Assembly: GCF_900103455.1 (NCBI RefSeq)
Contig: NZ_FNHI01000022.1
Location: 62,001 to 126,000 of the forward strand
DNA: 64,000 nucleotides
Source of the DNA: Streptomyces wuyuanensis
Lineage (GTDB): Bacteria; Actinomycetota; Actinomycetes; Streptomycetales; Streptomycetaceae
Reading direction: 5' to 3'
The translations under genes were made by a program, and so were the position numbers. The notes beneath the pieces were generated by a model. The model did not search any database. It saw only the letters and a list, made by a program, of their open reading frames with translations, and was not told the origin of the DNA. Shown piece by piece: positions 42,601-48,512 of this stretch; positions within the stretch are counted from its first letter, which is position 1; each line of letters opens with the position of its first letter.

Positions 42601-43015
42601 CGGGCCACGCTCCCGCCGTCAGCCGGACCCGGGAACGGTCGGCGACGCCGAACTCCGCCAGATCCGGCTCGCCCGCGCGGGCGGCCGGCTCCTGCAGGTC
42701 GCGCGGCAGCCCGTACGGGCCCGAGCGGTCGAACTGGCGGAGGGTGACGGGGAGTCCGTCGAACGTCCTGCGCGCCGCGCGGAGCGCGGCGGCCGTCTCC
42801 GCCTCTCGGTCCGTGCCCGGGTCGTCCGAGGTGATGAACAACGCGGCGTCGGCCGCGTCCCTGGTCCGCAGCGCGTGCCGGAGCCCGGCGTCGCCGGCCG
42901 ATCCCGCGAAGGCCGCGAGGGTCGTCAGCACGGCGGTGGTCAGCACGATGGCGAGCAGTGCGGCAGCGAGCAGCAGCCGGTGACCGCGCGCACGCAGAAG
43001 CACGAACCCCGCCAC
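39629..43015 (-). CDS. FtsX-like ABC transporter permease, first gene of operon
   Basis: A 1128-residue permease that opens the ABC operon. The start is read as GTG 43015 after an AAGGGGG ribosome site; GTG 43030 is an alternative. The N-terminal helix is LLAAALLAIVLTTAVLTTLA. FtsX domains occur near residues 300-400 (SRATLLIVAAQLVLLAAYAL) and at the C-terminus (VGFAVSTAGTVRERAREFAV with the coupling-helix motif LRALGAPRRMLARLLAVEQA). Between them is a large extracytoplasmic region. The two permeases of this operon differ and likely form a heterodimer with the shared ATPase. Confidence 0.9.
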   Translation of the reverse strand: MAGFVLLRARGHRLLLAAALLAIVLTTAVLTTLAAFAGSAGDAGLRHALRTRDAADAALFITSDDPGTDREAETAAALRAARRTFDGLPVTLRQFDRSGPYGLPRDLQEPAARAGEPDLAEFGVADRSRVRLTAGAWPAAAADGATEVAVPEAAAKRLRLAPGPRVITLADRLGGPSARIRVTAVYRPADAADPYWRLDELRGRGVHKDAFTTYGPLLADPAALGAGGGITQRTRSWLATADFGALQADDVETLRTAAKAAQEHLTAQEALAHGATARTSLPGVLDRLERALLVSRATLLIVAAQLVLLAAYALLLVARQLGAERVAETQVLMARGASRRRMGALAAVEALLLALPAAVAAPLLAGPLAGLLAGQGLPGRLGLRIETVPAPALWAVAATVAAGCAVAVAAPAITASGAAGGRARALPGPLRAGADIGLLVVAAVAYWQLYRRTSGAGALSGDNEGTLGVDPLLVVAPALALLAGTVLTLRLLPPAARLAERRAARGRGLTASLAGWQLSRRPMRGAGPVLLLVLAVATGMLAIGQGASWDRSQDDQADFRAGAPVRVLGSTVPQFGQGGAYDGTPGLKTAVPAARSTLGLSAGRQATVLALDTGLAGDGLRLRDDLADPTLVGRLTADRPAAGGAGRASAARTGVVLPAGTERLLLDVTLRAADDGPYAQSGSALTVTVEDRYGVPYRLQADTLRSDGRPRRTTVDFAAAAGAPTGRPAGPLVLTAVEFDETGHPDRIAPKRFTIGGLHAVGADGTVRPVAVPEGLGWKATATLTSGQPIGNKAAPAITSVRSSTLAPLDLAYHSGTSVPSFAWGDERTVTVRSAVGRTAPPMPLALATDRFLEAGGAEAGDVIEVPMPGGAIRVRIAGVLRGMPTTGPGADPVGAAAGTASAGSAAAGSSATPADGGALLLDLRAVNRVLATRPGASLPPTEWWMFPEPGRAGQVAAALRDRAESDPGQVRVRDEIARDLHDDPLGAGSRSALLAAAFAASALAAVGFAVSTAGTVRERAREFAVLRALGAPRRMLARLLAVEQALLIGLALAVGLAIGTALTRAVVPLVVLTGQATRPVPGVLVELPAGWAALLLAGVAAAPVLIVAVLALRRGESPTPLRGGDGE

Positions 43016-43130
43016 CGGTCCCCCTTGCACACACGGTGTACGTCCCCCGAAAGCCCTTTCGAAACGGGATGCTTGCAGACGGCCGGGGGCGAGGAGAACG
43101 CTCTCACACGGGACTTGACGAGATCGTGAC

Positions 43131-43160
43131 CGGATTCCGGTGCGGGCGCACCGGAATCCG
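43131..43160. terminator. Strong hairpin downstream of GNAT gene
   Basis: A perfect 14-bp stem (CGGATTCCGGTGCG / CGCACCGGAATCCG) with a two-base loop lies 136 bp past the stop of the minus-strand acetyltransferase and about 115 bp before the ABC operon start. It would separate the two transcripts. Confidence 0.7.
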
Positions 43161-43295
43161 CGTCCGGGCGGGGCGGGTCGGGGACGGGCTCCGACCGTCA
43201 GGTCATCGCGCGGGCCGGGGCGGGACCGGCGGTGCGTTCACCGCGCAGGCGGGGACGGTGGCCGGCGGGACGGTGCGTCGTTCGGCTTCCGGCGG

Positions 43296-43961
43296 TCAGT
43301 TCGCGTCCCCGGCGCCGGGAGCCGGCCGCGGTGCGCGGAGTTCCATCTCCGCGGTGATGGCCCAGCGCTCGTGGTCGCGCCAGGCGCCGTCGATGAACAG
43401 GAAGTCCGGGGAGAAGCCCTCCAGCCGGAAGCCCAGCCGCCGCACGAGGGCGATGGAGGACTGGTTGCGGGGCTGGATGTTGACTTCGAGCCGGTGCAGT
43501 CCGAGCGGCCCGAAGGCGTGCCGTACGACGAGTCCGAGGCCCTCCGTCATCAGTCCCCGGCCCGCGGCGTGGGCGAACGCCCCGTATCCGAGTGCTCCGC
43601 TGAGAAAGGCGCCCTCGACGATGTTGTTGATGTTGATGAACCCGGCGATCCGGCCGTCCGCACGGTCGCAGACGAGGTAGCCGGTCCTGGACGGGTCCTC
43701 GAGCAGCCTGCGGGCGTAGGCGACGTAGTCGGCCTGGGTCCGGGGCGGGAAGAGCCAGGGCCGGTGCAGCCGGGTGCTCTCACGGGCGAGCGCCGTGTAC
43801 TCCGCAGCGTCGTCGAGGCGGTAGTGGCGTATGAAGGTCCTCCGGCCCACCGCGACGGCGGCGCCGACGTCGGCCCGGGGGCCCGAGGCGGCCTCGGAGC
43901 CGGAGGCGTGGTCGGCGGTGGCGTCGCGCGGGTCCGGAGGGGGGTCGGGTGCTGCGGCCAT
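43296..43961 (-). CDS. GNAT family N-acetyltransferase (RimJ/RimL type)
   Basis: A 221-residue acetyltransferase. After a disordered Asp/Pro/Ala-rich N-terminus, the RimJ/RimL-like fold is seen: RTFIRHYRLDDAAEYTALAR, GRIAGFININNIVEGAFLSG, the acetyl-CoA loop HAAGRGLMTEGLGLVVRHA, and the typical end HRLEVNIQPRNQSSIALVRR then LGFRLEGF. It would acetylate a protein N-terminus or small amine; the target is unknown. Its start is 13 bp from the MITE-like element, and the words GTAGCCT between them suggest a -10 box and a leaderless transcript. Confidence 0.85.
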   Translation of the reverse strand: MAAAPDPPPDPRDATADHASGSEAASGPRADVGAAVAVGRRTFIRHYRLDDAAEYTALARESTRLHRPWLFPPRTQADYVAYARRLLEDPSRTGYLVCDRADGRIAGFININNIVEGAFLSGALGYGAFAHAAGRGLMTEGLGLVVRHAFGPLGLHRLEVNIQPRNQSSIALVRRLGFRLEGFSPDFLFIDGAWRDHERWAITAEMELRAPRPAPGAGDAN

Positions 43962-43974
43962 GGCGCAAGGCTAC

Positions 43975-44134
43975 GGGCTGTCCCGCAATCACCGGTGGAT
44001 CAGCTCGCGGCGTCGGATGCGGTGCACCGCAAGGCGGAGGGTCGCCTTCATACCGGGCGCATTCGGGCGATCCGACTACGCAGCGAGGTGCCGTGGCTGT
44101 CTTCGCGCGCCCGCTGGGGACTGCGGGGCAGCCC
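43975..44134. mobile_element. 160-bp MITE-like element with 13-bp inverted ends, TA-flanked
   Basis: Left end GGGCTGTCCCGCA (43975-43987) and right end TGCGGGGCAGCCC (44122-44134) are inverted repeats with one mismatch. TA dinucleotides lie just outside both (43972-43973 and 44136-44137), like the target duplication of IS630/Tc1-type transposons. No gene fits inside. A related left end occurs at 61538. It is non-coding and cannot move itself. Confidence 0.6.
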
Positions 44135-44145
44135 TTAGCCCCGGG

Positions 44146-44418
44146 TCACCGGCGGCGGCGGTGGAAGAGGTAGGCACCGCAGAGACCGCCGACGACCCAC
44201 GTGCCCAGCAGGGCGAGGTACAGGGGGATCGTGACCTCGGGGATCAGCAGCCTGATCTCCACTTCCTTGGTGTTCTCGAAGATGAAGACCAGAGTGAGGA
44301 CCGCGACGACGAGGGCGGCGATCCGGCCCGGGGTGAGCCTGCCGCGGAAACCCTCACCGCCGTGCGCGCCGCTTCCCCTGCGGGCCTTGGCCCCGGTCGA
44401 TGTGTCCTTGCGGCTCAT
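44146..44418 (-). CDS. LapA/DUF1049 family small membrane protein
   Basis: A 90-residue protein with a basic, glycine-rich N-terminus and two membrane segments: GRIAALVVAVLTLVFIFENT followed by KEVEIRLLIPEVTIPLYLAL and WVVGGLCGAYLF, ending in HRRRR. The FENTxxVxI pattern is the LapA (DUF1049) hallmark; the Escherichia coli relative helps lipopolysaccharide assembly, which does not apply to a Gram-positive, so the role is unknown. The ATG is at 44416-44418. Confidence 0.82.
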   Translation of the reverse strand: MSRKDTSTGAKARRGSGAHGGEGFRGRLTPGRIAALVVAVLTLVFIFENTKEVEIRLLIPEVTIPLYLALLGTWVVGGLCGAYLFHRRRR

Positions 44419-44500
44419 GGGACCAGGATGGACGTATCCCGGTCCCACGGGCGGTGCGGAGCGGACCGTACGGGTGACGCGCACGGCGTCCCGGCGTCCT

Positions 44501-45020
44501 TCAGTGGTGGCTGAGGACCGGACGGGGCTGCTCCTCGGATTCCTCGCCCGGCTCCCCCACCGCCGTCGCGGGCCCGGGGCGCCGGATCAGCAGCGATGTG
44601 ACCACTCCGACGGCGAGCAGGGCGAGCGCGACGGACATCGCGTTGCGGTAGCCCGCCTCCGTGACCCCGTTCGCGTCGCTCCCCGCGGTGATCACGGCGG
44701 AGGCGTGCAGATCGTGGTGATCAGCAGCGGCCAGGCGCGGCGGGAGGCCAGGAGTTCGAGGTCGATCACCGGGTCGGTGGCGGACTTCTGCGAGACGACG
44801 AAGGAGACCAGGGAGGCGACGCCACCGAGCAGGAAGCCGAGGGTGAGCGGGGAGGTCCAGCCCCAGGCGCTCCCCTGGGCGAGGCCTACGAGCACGCCGG
44901 TGAGACCGAGGGAGAGGGCGGCGATGCCGCGGGAGTCGAAGCGGACGCCGGTGGTCGCCGGCGGCACGTCGGGGACGCAGCGGCGAACGCCGAGCAGACC
45001 CGTGACGGCGATCAGCGCTT
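44501..45020 (-). pseudogene. MFS drug-efflux transporter, decayed
   Basis: Minus-strand fragments of a DHA2-type (14-helix) transporter: ALSLGLTGVLVGLAQGSAWG and DPVIDLELLASRRAWPLLIT (helices 6-7), then a jump at about 44695 to TEAGYRNAMSVALALLAVGV (the last helix) and the C-terminus at 44501. The N-terminal half is gone beyond 45020 and about six helices are deleted inside. The frame ends at TCTPPP and stops. The remains end exactly at the palindrome 45015-45033. Confidence 0.8.
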
Positions 45021-45033
45021 GTCAGACAAGCGC
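45015..45033. promoter_or_regulatory. GntR-type operator, perfect 19-bp palindrome
   Basis: GCGCTTGTC-A-GACAAGCGC is a perfect palindrome. Its core TTGTCAGACAA (45019-45029) is the reverse complement of TTGTCTGACAA found on the adenosine deaminase start. It fits the TNGTNNNACNA pattern known for GntR (FadR-group) sites. It lies about 215 bp before the GntR gene and just beyond the MFS remnant. Confidence 0.6.
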
Positions 45034-45050
45034 CGTCGAACGGACTGGAA

Positions 45051-45064
45051 TCTACGTGCGTAGA
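45051..45064. promoter_or_regulatory. Palindrome TCTACG-TG-CGTAGA
   Basis: A 14-bp perfect palindrome in an AT-richer region beside the decayed MFS gene. TetR-type repressors of efflux pumps often bind such sites, so it may be a leftover operator of the lost transporter promoter. Confidence 0.35.
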
Positions 45065-45247
45065 ACGTCAAGGCCCTCTCGCTGTGAATTACGGTGGGCG
45101 GCAGGATGCGAGGTGTGCGACAGCCGTGGCGCACCTGGCGAAGCACGGGCCGGCCCGGGGGCACGCACTGCCCGCGCCGACGTCACCCCGTGCCGTCTCG
45201 GGACGAGCATCCGGGACGCAGCCTGACAAGTGCGCCGAGGAGGGGTC

Positions 45248-46000
45248 GTGGCAGTCAGCGGACAGCAGCGAAGGCCGGTCGTCGTCCTGTACGAGCGGAT
45301 CGCGGACGCCATCCACGACGGCACCTATCCGCCGGGCTGCACGCTGCCGTCCGAGCCGAGGCTGGCGGCCGAACTCGGCGTCAGCCGGCCCGCCCTCCGC
45401 GAGGCCCTGCTGCTCCTGCAGGAGGACGGGCTGCTGACGGTGCGGCGCGGGGTCGGCAGAACCGTCAACGACCGCCCGCCGCGCCGGGGCTTCGAGCACG
45501 TACTGCCGCTCGAGGAACAGCTCTCGGCGGGTACCTCGCCCCTGCGGGTACGGGCGCTGCTGCGGACGGTCGAGGAACCGACCGACTTCACCACCCAGCA
45601 CCTGCTCGCCCCCGCCCGGGCCGAGCTGCGCTTCTGGGAGTCGCTGCTGTCGGGCGAGGGCACCGCGGCCGCGCTCAGCCAGGAGTGGGCGGCCGCCGAC
45701 GACGTCCTGGAACGGGCGCATCCGGCATTCGCACAGGCCCTGGGCCAGGCGGGCGACGACGCCGGGACGTCGATGCTGGCGGTGCTGACCGGGGCCTCCC
45801 GGGGTGTGCCGCTGACCGCGCACTCGGGCATCACGGCGACGCTGCTCGGCCGGCGTCGCGGAGCCCAGCTCAACCGCCCCGCCGACACCCCTGCCGTACT
45901 CGTCACCCAAGTCGTACGGTCGGCCGACGTCCCGATCCTGGCCGCCAAGCACATGCTCCCGACGGGCGCCCCGGCGCTGCCCGTCCTCCAGTCGGCCTGA
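45248..46000 (+). CDS. GntR family transcriptional regulator (UTRA/HutC type)
   Basis: A 250-residue regulator. The N-terminal winged helix is LYERIADAIHDGTYPPGCTL then PSEPRLAAELGVSRPALREA, with LLLLQEDGLLTVRRGVGRTV completing the domain. The C-terminal ligand domain (about 95-245) resembles the UTRA fold, as seen in QVVRSADVPILAAKHMLPTG. It begins at GTG 45248 with GAGGAGGGG just upstream. The 11-bp word TTGTCTGACAA occurs both upstream of it and on the start of the adenosine deaminase gene, so it probably controls itself and that gene. The effector is unknown, perhaps a nucleoside. Confidence 0.85.
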   Translation: MAVSGQQRRPVVVLYERIADAIHDGTYPPGCTLPSEPRLAAELGVSRPALREALLLLQEDGLLTVRRGVGRTVNDRPPRRGFEHVLPLEEQLSAGTSPLRVRALLRTVEEPTDFTTQHLLAPARAELRFWESLLSGEGTAAALSQEWAAADDVLERAHPAFAQALGQAGDDAGTSMLAVLTGASRGVPLTAHSGITATLLGRRRGAQLNRPADTPAVLVTQVVRSADVPILAAKHMLPTGAPALPVLQSA

Positions 46001-46311
46001 CGCCCCTCCCCCGGGCCCGGTCGCGGTCGTCCGCCGCGCGCCGCCTGCACGGAGGACGAGGCTGCGGCGCGGCCCGCCGCGCGGGGACGGGCACGGACGA
46101 CCGGGCTGCGGGCGGCTGCCGTCCGGCCGGGTGGGCACCCGGGCGCGCGACGGGACTGCCGGACCGCGGGGCGCCCCCCGGACCGGGGGCGGCACAGCCG
46201 ACCGGGAGGGCGCCCACCACTCGGGCCGCGGCGGGAGCCCGGCCGGGCGGATCGCCCCCACCCACTCGGGCAGCGCGGCGGACCGCGGCCGCAGCCGGTT
46301 CCGGCGTGGCG
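46001..46311. other. Intergenic region between GntR and adenosine deaminase genes
   Basis: This GC-rich region of about 310 bp has repeated GGGCG and CCCGG words. There is no ribosome site before the deaminase ATG. I find no open frame with a recognisable product. The promoter of the deaminase is at its right end. Confidence 0.5.
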
Positions 46312-46342
46312 TACACTCCCGCTGCATGCACTTGTCTGACAA
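46312..46342 (+). promoter_or_regulatory. Leaderless promoter and overlapping GntR operator
   Basis: A -10-like TACACT (46312-46317) lies eight bases before the ATG at 46326, which has no Shine-Dalgarno sequence, so the transcript probably starts at or next to the ATG. The 11-bp palindrome TTGTCTGACAA (46332-46342) is inside codons 3-6. A bound repressor would sit on the first transcribed bases. No clear -35 element is visible. Confidence 0.55.
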
Positions 46343-47438
46343 CTCCACCGCAGAGTCGGCCGCCGCCCCCGGTCCCGTCGCCGAATGGATCCGCCGCGCG
46401 CCGAAGGCCGTTCTGCACGACCATCTGGACGGCGGTCTGCGCCCCGCCACGATCATCGAGCTGGCCCGGGAGTGCGGCTACGGCGATCTGCCCACCGAGG
46501 AACCCGCCGCGCTCGCCGTCTGGTTCCGTGACGCCGCGGACTCGGGGTCGCTGGAGCGCTATCTGGAGACCTTCGCCCACACCTGCGCGGTGATGCAGAC
46601 CCGCGACGCCCTCTTCCGGGTCGCGGCCGAGTGCGCCGAGGACCTGGCGGCGGACGGCGTCGTGTACGCCGAGGTGCGCTACGCACCCGAGCAGCACCAG
46701 GAGCGGGGGCTGAGCCTCGACGAGGTCGTGGACGCCGTGAACGAGGGCCTCCGCGAGGGCGAGCGGCGGGCGGGGGGCCGGATCACGGTACGGGCCCTGC
46801 TCACCGGCATGCGGCACACGCGGCGCTCGCTGGAGATAGCCGAGCTGACGGTCGCGCACCGGGACCGCGGCGTCGCCGGCTTCGACATAGCCGGCGGTGA
46901 GATCGGCAACCCTCCGGCCGACCACCTGCCCGCGTTCCAGCACCTGAAGCGGCACAACTGCCACTTCACCATCCACGCCGGCGAGGCCGTCGGAGCGGAG
47001 TCGATCCACGAGGCGGTCCAGGTCTGCGGCGCCGAGCGCATCGGCCACGGTGTGCGGATCACCGACGACATCCAGGTCCACGACGACGGCACGGCGACGC
47101 TCGGCCATCTCGCCGCCTATGTCCGCGACAACGGAATCGCACTGGAGGTCTGCCCGACCTCCAACCTGCAGACCGGCGCGGCGAAGGACTACACGACGCA
47201 CCCGATCGACCTGCTGCGCCGCCTGGGCTTCCGGGTGACACTCAACACCGACAACCGCCTGGTCTCCGGCACCACGATGAGCCGCGAGTTCCAGCACATG
47301 GCCGATGCCTTCGGCTACGGGCCCGAGGTCTTCGAGCGGTTCACGGTCGCGGCCGTCGAATCCGCGTTCCTGCCGCTTCCGGAGCGCCGCCGCATCATCG
47401 ACGAGGTGGTCCGGCCCGGATACGCGGCCCTCGGCTGA
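46326..47438 (+). CDS. add: Adenosine deaminase
   Basis: A 370-residue adenosine deaminase, which converts adenosine and deoxyadenosine to inosine forms in purine salvage. All zinc and active-site motifs are present: VLHDHLDGGLRP (the first two zinc histidines), FTIHAGEAVG, ERIGHGVRI, the segment EVCPTSNLQTGA, and LNTDNRLVSG with the zinc aspartate. The ATG at 46326 is chosen because it gives MHLSDNSTAE; an upstream frame from 46131 is only GC-rich readthrough. The gene seems leaderless and carries a GntR operator on its start. Two hairpins follow its stop. Confidence 0.93.
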   Translation: MHLSDNSTAESAAAPGPVAEWIRRAPKAVLHDHLDGGLRPATIIELARECGYGDLPTEEPAALAVWFRDAADSGSLERYLETFAHTCAVMQTRDALFRVAAECAEDLAADGVVYAEVRYAPEQHQERGLSLDEVVDAVNEGLREGERRAGGRITVRALLTGMRHTRRSLEIAELTVAHRDRGVAGFDIAGGEIGNPPADHLPAFQHLKRHNCHFTIHAGEAVGAESIHEAVQVCGAERIGHGVRITDDIQVHDDGTATLGHLAAYVRDNGIALEVCPTSNLQTGAAKDYTTHPIDLLRRLGFRVTLNTDNRLVSGTTMSREFQHMADAFGYGPEVFERFTVAAVESAFLPLPERRRIIDEVVRPGYAALG

Positions 47439-47513
47439 CCGTGGCGCGCCGTCGGCGCGCCACGGCCCGGCAGGTGTCTGCGCGACCGTCACGGGGGGGG
47501 CCGCGCAGGCACC
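47439..47513. terminator. Double hairpin terminator after adenosine deaminase
   Basis: Immediately after the stop, CCGTGGCGCGCC and its complement form a perfect 12-bp stem with a GTC loop (47439-47465). A second stem (GGTGTCTGCGCG at 47473-47484 with CGCGCAGGCACC at 47502-47513, 11 of 12 pairs) follows and could serve the opposite peptidase gene. Confidence 0.8.
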
Positions 47514-47551
47514 GGACCGGCCGCACTCCCGGCGTCCGGCGCCGTCTGGCG

Positions 47552-48508
47552 TCAGCTCAGCGCCGGGACCTCCAGAGTCAGCGTCCCCGCGTCGGCGTCC
47601 AGCACCGCCGGCAGCCCGAGGGGCATGGTGAGGTTGCCGGGACCGTGCCCGAAGCCCAGCTCCTCGACGACCGGTACGCCGAGTCCGGCCAGCCGGTCGA
47701 GGAGCAGTGCCCGGACCCCCTCGTAGGGTCCGCAGTCCTCCCAGGAGCCGAGGGCGACACCCGCCACGCCGTCCAGCCAGCCGGAGCGCAGCAGCTGGGT
47801 GAGGATCCGGTCCAGGCGGTACGCCTCCTCCCCCACGTCCTCGATCAGCAGCAGACCGCCGCGTGCCGAGGGCCGTGCGTGCGGCGTGCCGAGGTCGGCA
47901 GCGAGCAGGCTGACGCAGCCGCCGAGGGTGATGCCGCTCGCACGCCCCGGGACGAGCGCGCCGCCGGCCGTGCCCGGGCCGAGGGTCATCACCGACTCGG
48001 GCTCGAACAGCGTGGCCCGCAGGGAGTCCTGGGTGGCGGTGTCCTTGAGGAACGCGGCCGTGGCCGGCATGGGGCCGTGCAGGGTGGACAGCCCGGTCCG
48101 GACGGCGAAGGCCTCGTGGAGCGCGGTCACGTCGCTGTAGCCGACGAAGACCTTCGGCCCCGCCGCGCGTATCGCGGCCCAGTCGACGAGGTCCACCATG
48201 CGCTGTGCGCCGTAGCCGCCGCGGGCGCAGATCACGGCGGCCACGGCCGGATCGCACCACGCCTGTTCCAGGTCCCGGGCGCGGTCCTCGTCCCGGCCCG
48301 CGAGGTGGCCGAAGGCCGGGTGCTCGTCGAGCACATGGGGCATGACGACCGGGTCCAGGTCCCAGCCGCGCAGAACGTCCAGGCCCGTTTCCAGGGTGTC
48401 GGCCGGGACGGGACCGCTCGTCGCGACGACGGCGACCCTTGAGCCCGGGGTGAGGCGCGGGGGGCGCGTCAGGGCGGTCAGGGCCGCCGCGCCGGAGTGC
48501 TGGTGCAT
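47552..48508 (-). CDS. S66 family LD-carboxypeptidase
   Basis: A 318-residue serine peptidase of the LdcA/MccF family. The catalytic serine is in VFVGYSDVTALHEAF (family motif GYSD). The acidic partner and histidine lie in LLLIEDVGEEAYRLDRIL and LGFGHGPGNLTMPLG, and AAVICARGGYGAQRMVDLVD is typical. LD-carboxypeptidases trim the terminal D-Ala from murein tetrapeptides during cell-wall recycling; MccF relatives hydrolyse a microcin. It lies four bases after the S9 peptidase stop, last in a four-gene peptidase operon. Confidence 0.9.
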   Translation of the reverse strand: MHQHSGAAALTALTRPPRLTPGSRVAVVATSGPVPADTLETGLDVLRGWDLDPVVMPHVLDEHPAFGHLAGRDEDRARDLEQAWCDPAVAAVICARGGYGAQRMVDLVDWAAIRAAGPKVFVGYSDVTALHEAFAVRTGLSTLHGPMPATAAFLKDTATQDSLRATLFEPESVMTLGPGTAGGALVPGRASGITLGGCVSLLAADLGTPHARPSARGGLLLIEDVGEEAYRLDRILTQLLRSGWLDGVAGVALGSWEDCGPYEGVRALLLDRLAGLGVPVVEELGFGHGPGNLTMPLGLPAVLDADAGTLTLEVPALS

Positions 48509-48512
48509 GGGT

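Noticed and set aside
43140..43300. Possible small gene between the ABC operon and the GNAT gene
   Set aside because: The only frames are GC-rich readthrough without a ribosome site, and the main structure is a terminator hairpin.
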